From: an uncultured Flavobacteriaceae bacterium
GTDB lineage: Bacteria; Bacteroidota; Bacteroidia; Flavobacteriales; Flavobacteriaceae
DNA length: 64,000 bases
Direction: 5' to 3'
NCBI GenBank assembly: GCA_947504035.1
Contig: CANNGA010000001.1
Location: 248,001 to 312,000 of the forward strand
Both the position numbers and the translations under genes were made by a program. Under the pieces are notes generated by a model. It did not search any database. It saw nothing but the letters and a program-made list of their open reading frames with translations, and was not told the origin of the DNA. This document shows positions 18,748-26,931 of this stretch, in pieces; position 1 is the stretch's first letter; each line of letters opens with the position of its first letter.

Positions 18748-19149
18748 ATGAACAATTTCACCAAAGAATTAGCTGAATTGTCAGGTAAAAAATTCTCAAA
18801 GGAAGTTTACGTTAAATTAGCTAAAGGAGGTACAAAAAGTGGTTATGGTTATGTAGATTCTTTTATTGAAGGTGTCGGTATTATAGAACGTAAAGCAACT
18901 GATGTATTAAAAGTTACAGAAGATACGCTGAAAACATATATAAGAGATGCTTCTAAATATTCTGGATCTAGGATAATTAAAGAAGGAAAAGTAACGGCAC
19001 AAAAATTAGCGGATAAGGCAATTTTACAAGTTGAAAAAAATGCTGATAAATTAACTGATGCAATGAAAGAATACGCTAAAAAATATAATGTTGAAATTGA
19101 TGATAATATAGATGATGCAATGAAAGCGGTAGAAAAAATATTATTTTAA
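18748..19149 (+). CDS. orphan toxin, ExK nuclease-like, with its own ATG
   Basis: 133 residues, starting MNNFTKELAELSGKKFSKEV. The first about 50 residues are nearly identical to the truncated toxin at 16837-17175 (down to DNA level up to GTAAAGC), including DSFIEGVGIIERKATD, a likely PD-(D/E)XK active site; the C-terminal half is different (DTLKTYIRDASKYSGSR). No Hint or delivery domain precedes it. Starts right behind a terminator palindrome, so expression is doubtful. Its immunity paralogue follows 6 bp later. Confidence 0.55.
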   Translation: MNNFTKELAELSGKKFSKEVYVKLAKGGTKSGYGYVDSFIEGVGIIERKATDVLKVTEDTLKTYIRDASKYSGSRIIKEGKVTAQKLADKAILQVEKNADKLTDAMKEYAKKYNVEIDDNIDDAMKAVEKILF

Positions 19150-19155
19150 TAATAA

Positions 19156-19803
19156 ATGAAATACATAACAAATTTTAGAAGGTATCATTCACTAGAGAGA
19201 GGTATTATTGATGAAAAAGAAACAATAGAGATTTTACGAAATGTTTTTTATTCAAAACCATCGAAAGCAGAAAAAAATGCTTTTGAAACCCCTGAAAGTT
19301 GGGCTAAATATGCTTTTGAAAATGATGACATTTATTATGTTACATTTTACAAAGAAGATGAAACTCCTTTCGTTTCATTAAGTTACGATGATCATTCTTT
19401 TGATATAAGATACCTGGAAAAAAATGAAGAAGGAGAATTGAAAGTATATTTGCAGACATCATTTTTGCGATATCAGTTAGAACGGTTAGTAGATGATATT
19501 TATGATCCTTTTCCAAATAATCAAGTTTTCTTAAGTAATATTACACTTTATACTGATAATAGATTTGAAAAGTCCAAAAAAACAATTCTCTTCGATTTAG
19601 GTGAAGGTTTGATGAATGTAGAAGAGTTAATCTTTTCGAAAAAAAATGAGACATATAATAGAATAGAAAAAAGTGCGGAAGTTAATTTATCTCATAATTA
19701 TTTTAATGCTCCTAAGCATTATTTAGATTATGAACATCTTTTTAATTATAGAGAGATATTAAAATCCGAATATTTAGATATTCCTATAGACGATAAAGAA
19801 TAA
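19156..19803 (+). CDS. immunity protein paralogue 3
   Basis: 215 residues, 6 bp after the ExK-type toxin. Close to paralogue 1 (SWAKYAFENDDIYYVTFYKED; NYFNAPKHYLDYEHLFNYREI; SEYLDIPIDDKE). The divergence of the toxin C-terminal halves and of these immunity proteins in parallel fits specific pairing. Acidic, cytosolic, no signal. A perfect terminator follows 34 bp after the stop. Confidence 0.65.
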   Translation: MKYITNFRRYHSLERGIIDEKETIEILRNVFYSKPSKAEKNAFETPESWAKYAFENDDIYYVTFYKEDETPFVSLSYDDHSFDIRYLEKNEEGELKVYLQTSFLRYQLERLVDDIYDPFPNNQVFLSNITLYTDNRFEKSKKTILFDLGEGLMNVEELIFSKKNETYNRIEKSAEVNLSHNYFNAPKHYLDYEHLFNYREILKSEYLDIPIDDKE

Positions 19804-19836
19804 GTGTATCTAATTTTGATTAAAAAAACACTTTTT

Positions 19837-19866
19837 AGCCTTTCAAAATCGAAAGGCTTTTTTTTT
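19837..19866 (+). terminator. terminator closing the ExK toxin-immunity cassette
   Basis: Perfect 8-bp stem AGCCTTTC / GAAAGGCT with a 6-nt loop and nine T. The next Hint remnant starts 13 bp further on. Confidence 0.85.
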
Positions 19867-19880
19867 ACACCGCAAAAACA

Positions 19881-20462
19881 TCCTTTTATACCCAAAGCGG
19901 TTGGAAAGATGCGGCAGATTTAACTTTAGAAGACCAAATAAAAACCAAAAGCGGCAACTGGCAGTGTATAGAAGCTACAAATTTTTTGTACACTAAAAAG
20001 AAAGTCTATAACTTTGAGGTAGCCGATTGGCATACCTATTTTGCAGGGGCTTGGGAGTGGTTGGTGCATAATATTGCTTGTTTTAAAGGCTCGCTTAAAA
20101 CCATAAGTAAACGTTTAATGTATTTAGGTAGAACACCAGGGAAAGCTTCCAGAACAGGTAGGGAGGTGTTTGAGAGAATGATGAAAGAAGTTCCTCCTAC
20201 AGCAAGGATTAAAAGGGGGGTAAAGCAATTTTATGATTTAGATAATAAGATGTGGAGAAACATTAAAGAAGCGGATATGGGACATATTGAAGATGCGGTT
20301 ACATGGTGGAATAAAGAAGGTCGTAAATTAGGAGCCAAATCTAAAGAAGTCAGAAAGTGGATGTTGGATTCAAATAATTATGTTTTGGAATATTTTAAAA
20401 AAAATCGTTCTAAAGGAGCAATATTAGGGAAGACAACAAAATACCTAACACCATTAAAATAA
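19881..20462 (+). CDS. orphan truncated Hint + GH-E nuclease toxin
   Basis: The Hint repeat restarts at the HPFYTQSGW codons (about 19879) but lacks one T in the following T-run, so the CAT is out of frame; no ATG is present and TTG at 19986 is the earliest start. An Arg codon of other copies is Cys here (CAGTGTATA). After GAWEWLVHN comes a toxin with ADMGHIEDAVTWWNKEGRKL, MLDSNNYVLEYFKKN and RSKGAI, the Gly-His...Glu pattern of GH-E-type HNH/Endo VII nucleases. It is a start-less tip cassette that could be grafted on the effector via the Hint repeat. Two TPR-like immunity genes follow. Confidence 0.7.
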   Translation, partial: SFYTQSGWKDAADLTLEDQIKTKSGNWQCIEATNFLYTKKKVYNFEVADWHTYFAGAWEWLVHNIACFKGSLKTISKRLMYLGRTPGKASRTGREVFERMMKEVPPTARIKRGVKQFYDLDNKMWRNIKEADMGHIEDAVTWWNKEGRKLGAKSKEVRKWMLDSNNYVLEYFKKNRSKGAILGKTTKYLTPLK

Positions 20463-20472
20463 TGTTAAAATC

Positions 20473-20910
20473 ATGAAATTATTGAATAGTATTGAACAAC
20501 AAAAAGTTGAAGACTTGGTTGATAAAGCTTACTCATTATATGAATCAAATGAAAAAGAAAAATCATTTGAATTTTTAAAAGAAGCATATTTAATTTTTCC
20601 TAATCCAAAGGAATTTTCAGAAGCATATAATATTGCAAAATATAGTTTTGAAGACTATATTAAAGAAAAAAAACATGACAAAGCTAAAATTTGGTTGAAT
20701 AGAATGATTGAGAATAATAATAATTTACATCATAGTGATGAAGATTGTTCTTTTGCTATAGCTAAATATAAATTTGAAATAGGAGAATATGAAGATTCGT
20801 TAATCAGATTTAAAGAAGTTTTTGAAATTGCTGGCGGAAGATATTTTGAAGACGAAGATCCAAAATATAAAGATTTTTATCTCAATCCTGAAAAATATAT
20901 AAAAGAATAG
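20473..20910 (+). CDS. TPR-like immunity protein 1 of the GH-E cassette
   Basis: 145 residues, 10 bp after the GH-E toxin. It is predicted all-helical with paired helices (VDKAYSLYESNEKEKSFEFL, KFEIGEYEDSLIRFKEVFEI) typical of tetratricopeptide-like repeats, and it is acidic. Its C-terminus (GGRYFEDEDPKYKDFY) matches the tail of the next protein (FEDEDEKY), so the two are distant paralogues. Position implies it binds and blocks the GH-E nuclease. Confidence 0.65.
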   Translation: MKLLNSIEQQKVEDLVDKAYSLYESNEKEKSFEFLKEAYLIFPNPKEFSEAYNIAKYSFEDYIKEKKHDKAKIWLNRMIENNNNLHHSDEDCSFAIAKYKFEIGEYEDSLIRFKEVFEIAGGRYFEDEDPKYKDFYLNPEKYIKE

Positions 20911-20929
20911 TTTTTAAGACTGTTAGAAA

Positions 20930-21370
20930 ATGGACTATCAAAAAATAGAACAACTTAGTGAAGAAGGCAATGTGTTGTTTGAAGCAGAACAATTACAACA
21001 AGCCTTACGCAAATACGAAGCGGCTTTAAACCTTATTCCTAGTCCTAAAACAGATTGGGAAGCAAGTACGTGGTTGTATACCAGTATTGGCGATGTTTAT
21101 TTTTCTAAAGAAGAAGTAGAGCAATCGAAAGAGAGTTACTTTAATGCTCTTAATTGTCCAGATGGCATTAGTAATGGTTACATACATTTTTCTCTAGGAC
21201 AAGTCCTTTATGAGTTAGAGGACTTTGAAAAATCAAAAGAATATCTTTTAAGAGCTTATATGATAGAGGGGGAAGACATTTTTGAAGATGAAGACGAAAA
21301 GTATATACAATCCATAAAAGACCTTATTGATACTTCAAAAGATGAAAATGGTGATTTGATTCAGGATTAA
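20930..21370 (+). CDS. TPR immunity protein 2 of the GH-E cassette
   Basis: 146 residues, 19 bp after the previous gene. Three recognisable TPR units: GNVLFEAEQLQQALRKYEAA, TSIGDVYFSKEEVEQSKESY and FSLGQVLYELEDFEKSKEYL. Acidic and cytosolic. The C-terminal EDIFEDEDEKYIQSIKDLI is the part also preserved in the scar at 16634-16710, so related copies once stood elsewhere in the tail. TPR proteins are common partners of GH-E-type toxins. Confidence 0.7.
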   Translation: MDYQKIEQLSEEGNVLFEAEQLQQALRKYEAALNLIPSPKTDWEASTWLYTSIGDVYFSKEEVEQSKESYFNALNCPDGISNGYIHFSLGQVLYELEDFEKSKEYLLRAYMIEGEDIFEDEDEKYIQSIKDLIDTSKDENGDLIQD

Positions 21371-21427
21371 ATAGGGCAAGACAATCTACATTTTTAGCTT
21401 TTTGATTTTTCTTACTAAAAAAATAAC

Positions 21428-22208
21428 ATGGGATTTTTAAAAAACGTATTTTCCTCAAAACAAAAAGAGGAAGAGATCGAAATAAGAGCAGCGCATAAGG
21501 ATTATAAATATTTTGAAAGTGAATTAGAAAGAATAAAGTTATGGTCGTTAGATGATAAAAAAGGAGATGAAGCGTTTTTACAGGCTAATAAACAGTTAAC
21601 TCCATTTCACTATAGCAGTAGTTATGATCTTCAAGAAAAAAAAATAGAGATTTTGTATTCAATGCATTCTGATATTAATATAATTAGAAATGAGTTTATA
21701 GAAGCCTTCCCTAATTTTCTTATGGGGTATAAAGACACCCCTTCTTATCTATCTTTTTTAAATGTAATTTCATTCTGTGTTTTATTAAATATGGATTTAA
21801 AATATTTTACAGATATTTCAGATTTGATTTATAATACTAGTATAAAAAAAGAATCTCTATTTACGGATAGTTTATTAATCTTTTTACTTAATTCAAAAGT
21901 AGAAAAAATAGATCCTTCCGATAATGTTTTTTTACCTAATAAAACAAGTTTACTCTCTAAGGCTATAATATCAACTCCTATTGAGGCGGAAGAGAAAATA
22001 AATATATATATATATACAAAATTGGTATTCTCTACATAAAGAGGCTTCTTGGTATAATTCGCATAAGAGACAATGGGGCTATTCTGGTTATTGGTGTTGG
22101 GAAGCCGCCGCAGTGGTTAAGGTAATGGGCTTAGATGATACTCGTTTTAAAGACCACCCCCACTATCCCTATGATATGGTGCATTGGAATGATGAAAAAA
22201 TCGATTAA
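21428..22208 (+). pseudogene. PoNi-like immunity gene unit 1, frameshifted at an (AT)7 tract
   Basis: Starts with the common MGFLKNVFSSKQKEEEIEIR and ends, in another frame, with the common WCWEAAAVVKVMGLDD...MVHWNDEKID. The frame breaks at an (AT)7 run at 22002-22015: as sequenced, translation stops at 22039 (203 codons). One more AT unit would restore IQNWYSLHKEASWYNSHK and the full conserved C-terminus. The middle differs from the other units. It is either a decayed copy or a slippage-switchable gene. Family: DUF1910/DUF1911 (PoNi) immunity proteins against PoNe DNases, by the C-terminal pattern. Confidence 0.7.
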
Positions 22209-22209
22209 C

Positions 22210-22992
22210 ATGGGATTTTTAAAAAACGTATTGTCCTCAAAACAAAAAGAGGAAGAGATCGAAATAAGAGCAGCGCATAAGGATTATAAATATTTTATAA
22301 AAGAATTAAATATTAATGAAAATATTATAGAAACTCTAACTAAGGATAATCTTTTACTTAAAGAAAAAGGGGAATTTACCCCTTTCAATGACTGGGGAGT
22401 ATCAATGGAATTTCTCGACAAGGTATATCTTAAATATTCTATAAATCAAAAAGTGTCAGTAATCAAAAAAGATTATTTAACAGGTTTAGAATATTATATA
22501 AAAGGTTGGGATGAAGAAGATGCTACCTATTCCGATATGATTGCTATGGTCTCATTAGCTATTCTTTTTGAAGTTTCTGATGCTGAAATTAATCAACTCA
22601 TAGAATATGTAGATAAAACAGAACGTAATTCTAATTTAAAAGATTGGAAGCCTGATTATGTATTGGGCTATCTTTTACATTCAAGAAATGCTAATAAAGT
22701 AGTTCCAGATACTGTTTTGATTCCTAGCCTCTATCAAGGAGTAGTTGAGTTAACACAACTTAATAAAGAAGAGGCTCAAATTAAAATGAAAGACTATTTA
22801 GAAAAATGGTATGAATTGCATAAAAATGACCCTTGGTACAATAATCATAAAAAGCAAAGTGGTTATAAGGGGTATTGGTGTTGGGAAGCCGCTGCAGTGG
22901 TTAAGGTAATGGGCTTAGATGATACTCGTTTTAAAGACCATCCCCATTATCCCTATGATATGGTGCATTGGAATGATGAAAAAATCGATTAA
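22210..22992 (+). CDS. PoNi-like immunity protein, unit 2
   Basis: 260 residues from the ATG at 22210, one base after the previous stop (TAACATG); upstream in-frame codons overlap unit 1 and are not the start. N-terminal helices then the C-terminal block GYWCWEAAAVVKVMGLDDTR and HPHYPYDMVHW typical of DUF1911 (PoNi), proteins that neutralise PoNe polymorphic DNases. The middle (YSINQKVSVIKKDYLTGLEY, GWDEEDATYSDM) is shared nearly word for word with units 3 and 5. No PoNe toxin is encoded nearby, so it works as stand-alone immunity. Confidence 0.7.
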   Translation: MGFLKNVLSSKQKEEEIEIRAAHKDYKYFIKELNINENIIETLTKDNLLLKEKGEFTPFNDWGVSMEFLDKVYLKYSINQKVSVIKKDYLTGLEYYIKGWDEEDATYSDMIAMVSLAILFEVSDAEINQLIEYVDKTERNSNLKDWKPDYVLGYLLHSRNANKVVPDTVLIPSLYQGVVELTQLNKEEAQIKMKDYLEKWYELHKNDPWYNNHKKQSGYKGYWCWEAAAVVKVMGLDDTRFKDHPHYPYDMVHWNDEKID

Positions 22993-22993
22993 C

Positions 22994-23776
22994 ATGGGAT
23001 TTTTAAAAAACGTATTGTCCTCAAAACAGAAAGAGGAAGAGATCGAAATAAGAGCAGCGCATAAGGATTATAACTATTTTTTAAACCAGCTAAATAGAAA
23101 TGAAAAAGTCATAGAGAAATTGACAAATAATTTAGATGATATGGTCATACAGGATACTATAACGCCTTTTAATTATTGGAGTATTTCTGTCAAATATCTA
23201 ATAACAATCAGTCTAAGATATTCAATATGTCAAAAAAAATCAGTAATCAAAAAAGATTACTTAACAGGTTTAGAATATTATATAAAAGGTTGGGATGAAG
23301 AAGATGCTACCTATTCCGATATGATTACTATGGTCTCATTAGCTATTCTTTTTGAAGTTTCTGATGCTGAAATTAATCAACTCATAGAATATGTAGATAA
23401 AACAGAACGTAATTCTAATTTAAAAGATTGGAAGCCTGATTATGTATTGGGCTATCTTTTACATTCAAGAAACGCTAATAAAGTAGTTCCAGATACTGTT
23501 TTGATTCCTAATCTTTATCAAAAAATAGTTGATTTAACACAACTTGATAAAAAAGAGGCTCAAATTAGAATGAAAGACTATTTAGAAAAATGGTATGAAT
23601 TGCATAAAAATGACCCTTGGTATGATAGCCATAAAAGGCAATGGGGCTATTCTGGTTATTGGTGTTGGGAAGCCGCCGCAGTGGTTAAGGTAATGGGCTT
23701 AGATGATACTCGTTTTAAAGACCACCCCCACTATCCCTATGATATGGTGCATTGGAATGATGAAAAAATCGATTAA
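22994..23776 (+). CDS. PoNi-like immunity protein, unit 3
   Basis: 260 residues, start one base after the stop of unit 2. The N-terminal variable part (NYFLNQLNRNEKVIEKL, NNLDDMVIQDTITPFNYW) is unique to this unit and to the truncated unit 6, while the middle and C-terminal parts copy units 2 and 5. So the gene is a mosaic. Same PoNi-type C-terminal block. Translational coupling through the TAACATG junction is likely along the whole array. Confidence 0.7.
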   Translation: MGFLKNVLSSKQKEEEIEIRAAHKDYNYFLNQLNRNEKVIEKLTNNLDDMVIQDTITPFNYWSISVKYLITISLRYSICQKKSVIKKDYLTGLEYYIKGWDEEDATYSDMITMVSLAILFEVSDAEINQLIEYVDKTERNSNLKDWKPDYVLGYLLHSRNANKVVPDTVLIPNLYQKIVDLTQLDKKEAQIRMKDYLEKWYELHKNDPWYDSHKRQWGYSGYWCWEAAAVVKVMGLDDTRFKDHPHYPYDMVHWNDEKID

Positions 23777-23777
23777 C

Positions 23778-24566
23778 ATGGGATTTTTAAAAAACGTATT
23801 TTCCTCAAAACAAAAAGAAGAAGAGATTGGAATAAGAGCAGCGCATAAGGATTATGAGTATTTTATAAAAGAATTAGAATTTAATAAGAAAGCATATCAA
23901 ACGATTCTTGAAGATAATAAAATAATAGAAGAGAGAGAAGGTAAATTATTTCCTAATAACTACGATACCTTGTATGGTCTTTTAGAAAAAAGAAGTAACC
24001 TATATTATTCCAAAGGAGATTTACCATCAACTATTATAAATACCTACGAAAAAGCCTATGATAATTTTATTTTAAGTCTAGATGAACATTTTGAAGTATA
24101 TGATGACTTAATTAGAATTATTTCAAAATCAATCTTATTTGAAATTTCAAAGGAAAAATTAAAAAAATTATCTGATTTTATTCAAACTATGAATGTGAAT
24201 AAAAAATTAACGATCTACAAGCCTGATAAAATTATTGGTTATTTATTGAATACCATTGATAAAAATATTAAAATACCTAAAGATTTGTTATTTCCAATTT
24301 TATATGAGGGAATAGAAAAAACGATTGATTCAAGTGATGAAGAAGAAGCAATTATTGAGCTAGAAAAATATCTAAATAATTGGTATAATCTACATAAGTT
24401 AGATTCTTGGTATGATAACCATAAAAAATATCGTGGTTACTCTGGTTATTGGTGTTGGGAAGCCGCCGCAGTGGTTAAGGTAATGGGCTTAGATGATACT
24501 CGTTTTAAAGACCACCCCCACTATCCCTATGATATGGTGCATTGGAATGATGATGAAAGCGCTTAA
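23778..24566 (+). CDS. PoNi-like immunity protein, unit 4 (divergent middle)
   Basis: 262 residues, same constant first about 20 residues and constant last about 40, but the whole centre is different from units 2, 3 and 5 (KAYQTILEDNKIIEEREGKL, EKLKKLSDFIQTMNVNKKLT, IPKDLLFPILYEGIEK). Constant ends with a replaced centre suggest specificity for a different PoNe-like toxin. Coupled to its neighbours by one-base gaps. Confidence 0.7.
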   Translation: MGFLKNVFSSKQKEEEIGIRAAHKDYEYFIKELEFNKKAYQTILEDNKIIEEREGKLFPNNYDTLYGLLEKRSNLYYSKGDLPSTIINTYEKAYDNFILSLDEHFEVYDDLIRIISKSILFEISKEKLKKLSDFIQTMNVNKKLTIYKPDKIIGYLLNTIDKNIKIPKDLLFPILYEGIEKTIDSSDEEEAIIELEKYLNNWYNLHKLDSWYDNHKKYRGYSGYWCWEAAAVVKVMGLDDTRFKDHPHYPYDMVHWNDDESA

Positions 24567-24567
24567 C

Positions 24568-25350
24568 ATGGGATTTTTAAAAAACGTATTGTCCTCAAAA
24601 CAAAAAGAGGAAGAGATCGAAATAAGAGCGGAATATAAAAACCAATCCTTTTTTGAGGCTAGTTTAGAGCAAGAAAAAGAGATGATAAAAATGCTTATTA
24701 ATAGCAATGAAGAGCTTCAACAAAATAATAAGATAGAACCTTTTCACTTTTGGAATGTAGCTACAAAATATTTAAGAAATGTATATCTTAAATATTCTAT
24801 AAATCAAAAAGTGTCAGTAATCAAAAAAGATTATTTAACAGGTTTAGAATATTATATAAAAGGTTGGGATGAAGAAGAAGCTACCTATTCCGATATGATT
24901 GCTATGGTCTCATTAGCTATTCTTTTTGAAGTTTCTGATGCTGAAATTAATCAACTCATAGAATATGTAGATAAAACAGAACGTAATTCTAATTTAAAAG
25001 ATTGGAAGCCAGATTATGTATTGGGCTATCTTTTACATTCAAGAAATGCTAATAAAGTAGTTCCAGATACTGTTTTGATTCCTAGCCTCTATCAAAAAGT
25101 AGTTGAATTAACACAACTTGATAAAGAAGAGGCTCAAATTAAAATGAAAGACTATTTAGAAAAATGGTATGAATTGCATAAAAATGACCCTTGGTATGAT
25201 AGCCATAAAAGGCAATGGGGCTATTCTGGTTATTGGTGTTGGGAAGCCGCCGCAGTGGTTAAGGTAATGGGCTTAGATGATACTCGTTTTAAAGACCATC
25301 CCCATTATCCCTATGATATGGTGCATTGGAATGATGATGAAAGCGCTTAA
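24568..25350 (+). CDS. PoNi-like immunity protein, unit 5
   Basis: 260 residues. Variable N-terminal region (YKNQSFFEASLEQEKEMIKM, NNKIEPFHFWNVATKYL), then the middle and end of unit 2 almost unchanged (YSINQKVSVIKKDYLTGLEY; WCWEAAAVVKVMG). Stop and next start again read TAACATG. Function as for the other units: predicted cytosolic immunity against PoNe-type DNases. Confidence 0.7.
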   Translation: MGFLKNVLSSKQKEEEIEIRAEYKNQSFFEASLEQEKEMIKMLINSNEELQQNNKIEPFHFWNVATKYLRNVYLKYSINQKVSVIKKDYLTGLEYYIKGWDEEEATYSDMIAMVSLAILFEVSDAEINQLIEYVDKTERNSNLKDWKPDYVLGYLLHSRNANKVVPDTVLIPSLYQKVVELTQLDKEEAQIKMKDYLEKWYELHKNDPWYDSHKRQWGYSGYWCWEAAAVVKVMGLDDTRFKDHPHYPYDMVHWNDDESA

Positions 25351-25351
25351 C

Positions 25352-25576
25352 ATGGGATTTTTAAAAAACGTATTGTCCTCAAAACAAAAAGAAGAAGAGA
25401 TTGGAATAAGAGCAGCGCATAAGGATTATAACTATTTTTTAAACCAGCTAAATAGAAATGAAAAAGTCATAGAGAAATTGACAAATAATTTAGATGATAT
25501 GGTCATACAGGATACTATAACGCCTTTTAATTATTGGAGTATTTCTGTCAAATATCTCGTTTTGACAATGATGTAG
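25352..25576 (+). pseudogene. PoNi-like immunity gene, unit 6, truncated
   Basis: The first 69 codons copy unit 3 (NYFLNQLNRNEKVIEKL; WSISVKYL), then the sequence changes abruptly at about 25558 into a methyltransferase-like remnant and stops at 25576. The conserved PoNi C-terminus is missing, so the product cannot be functional. The break marks the end of the array. Confidence 0.75.
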
Positions 25577-25662
25577 AACGATTTTCAAATTTAAACACAG
25601 GTCAAGTTTCAACTATTGATGCACAAATATCTCTTGAACTAATGCTTTTAACCTTTTTTTGA
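25558..25662 (+). pseudogene. remnant of a class I SAM methyltransferase gene
   Basis: In the frame starting at 25558 the codons read RFDNDVERFSNLNTGQVSTI then DAQISLEL before running into a stop at 25660. To my memory this matches the N-terminal region of flavobacterial class I SAM-dependent methyltransferases; the catalytic glycine-rich motif is already lost. It shows that the array end was joined to a deleted gene. Confidence 0.4.
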
Positions 25663-25779
25663 GTGAATTTCAGGTGCTTTTTAAGATTGTAAGCTATTGC
25701 TGAGAGCTACATGATTGTATTGGCCTGTCTAATCCCTATAGTATTTGTTTTGTGAGCTCATCATCTTCACACTGTGAAG

Positions 25780-25995
25780 AAAGGACGCATTTGGACTATA
25801 AACTTTTTAAATAGATGAAAAGTAAAGGTAGAAAGGCACATCGGAAGCTACGCCAGAGGCCCTATGAAAATTTAGTCCGGCTTTTACGGCTTACTGATAT
25901 AGAAAAGTATGCACGTCTTAAAACCCATGCGAAAGCTCAATAAAGAATTCTATCGGTAAGCCGTATGAGAGAAAACTTCAAGCACGGTTTGATGA
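25780..25995 (+). mobile_element. possible group II intron remnant (RNA part only)
   Basis: Non-coding stretch with the element AAGCCGTATGAGAG...CTTCAAGCACGGTTTGATG at about 25938-25977, which resembles the GCCGTATGAGG-CTTCACGCACGGTT hairpin found in many bacterial group II introns near the reverse transcriptase. No reverse transcriptase or full domain V is visible, so at most a decayed fragment. Confidence 0.3.
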
Positions 25996-26098
25996 AGGGG
26001 ACGCTAACAGTCTCGTAAATTTTACTAATTTAGTAAGAAATTTAACAGAACTATCAGGCTCTACGCTACTACAACGTTAAAACAAACATTACGCTGAA

Positions 26099-26650
26099 TT
26101 GAAAAAACTCAAATCTGACTTCACGATAAACGAAATTGGAAAGTTCCGGTTTTATAGCGGAATTGTAATCGGAATCGGATTTAGTCTAATTTTCAATTCT
26201 CTATTTCGACTGACTTTAAAGCTATGTAATATTGGAGACGTAATTACGAATTTAAGCTGGTCGAATATTATAACCTATGAGTTTTCAACTTATTATTTGA
26301 CTTTAATCGGATTTGCGTCAATTGGGTTTTCTTTTTGCTTTACGACCTATTTATGGATGAGTAAACCATTTGCAACAAACAGAAGAAAAACCTTGAAATT
26401 AAGAATGGCTCAAATTAATCCGATTTGGATTTTATTTGGAACATTGCTTTTTCTATTAAGAATGTTTTGGTTTCTTGCTGGAGTCGAATTGACAATTGAA
26501 AAGGATTTTGCTTATTTAGGATTTATGATTCCAATTTTTATCTATTTGTATTGTTGGAATTTAATTTCGGACATTTATAAATCAAAAAAACCGTTTCTGA
26601 TTTCTTTATTAATTTTCATAATTAGTGGATTAATTTTGAGTGGAATTTAG
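26099..26650 (+). CDS. four- to five-TM membrane protein of unknown function
   Basis: 183 residues from a TTG start; no ATG is available near the N-terminus. Hydrophobic segments at about 20-38, 63-87, 108-130, 139-157 and 165-182. No family recognised. It lies directly before an attC-like hairpin (26667-26722), as single-gene cassettes do, and is flanked by mobile-element debris. Composition is similar to the neighbouring accessory DNA. Whether it is expressed is unknown. Confidence 0.5.
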   Translation: MKKLKSDFTINEIGKFRFYSGIVIGIGFSLIFNSLFRLTLKLCNIGDVITNLSWSNIITYEFSTYYLTLIGFASIGFSFCFTTYLWMSKPFATNRRKTLKLRMAQINPIWILFGTLLFLLRMFWFLAGVELTIEKDFAYLGFMIPIFIYLYCWNLISDIYKSKKPFLISLLIFIISGLILSGI

Positions 26651-26666
26651 AAATAAAAAACGTTTT

Positions 26667-26722
26667 ACAATAACTAAGAAGCGTATGGCGTGCCGATAGG
26701 CTAACGCTATATGCCTGTTGAC
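26667..26722. repeat. attC-like imperfect hairpin, copy 1
   Basis: Arms GCGTATGGCGT (26681-26691) and ACGCTATATGC (26704-26714) pair over 11 bp with two G-T pairs; an inner GCC/GGC with loop GATA and a two-base bulge (TA) sits on top; outer bases CAATAAC / GTTG can pair too. A diverged copy with compensating base changes lies at 29326-29381. The build (bulged imperfect hairpin behind a short gene) recalls integron attC sites. Confidence 0.45.
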
Positions 26723-26931
26723 TGATCCGTCACTTGGATAAGGGGTAAAACAATTGAGATGTATTTTATAAGCTAAAGATTAGCAGTTAGGAGAAGAAGA
26801 GACCGTCTTTATGTTTATAGGTTTCAAGATTTAAAAGGCTTCAAGTTATATAAAGCCTTAAAAACATGCTGTTTACTTTAATTATTTGAGTTTAGATCAT
26901 AGCTATCCTGTATGAGTGTCATGCCATAGCC

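Noticed and set aside
22135-22209. Extended N-termini (MILVLKTTPTIPM...) for the PoNi-like genes
   Set aside because: These codons lie in the other frame of the preceding unit's end and are repeated only because the units repeat; the ATG after TAAC is the natural start.
21428-25576. CRISPR-like periodic repeat
   Set aside because: The period is gene-sized (about 785 bp) and each unit is an open frame; no short repeat-spacer pattern exists.
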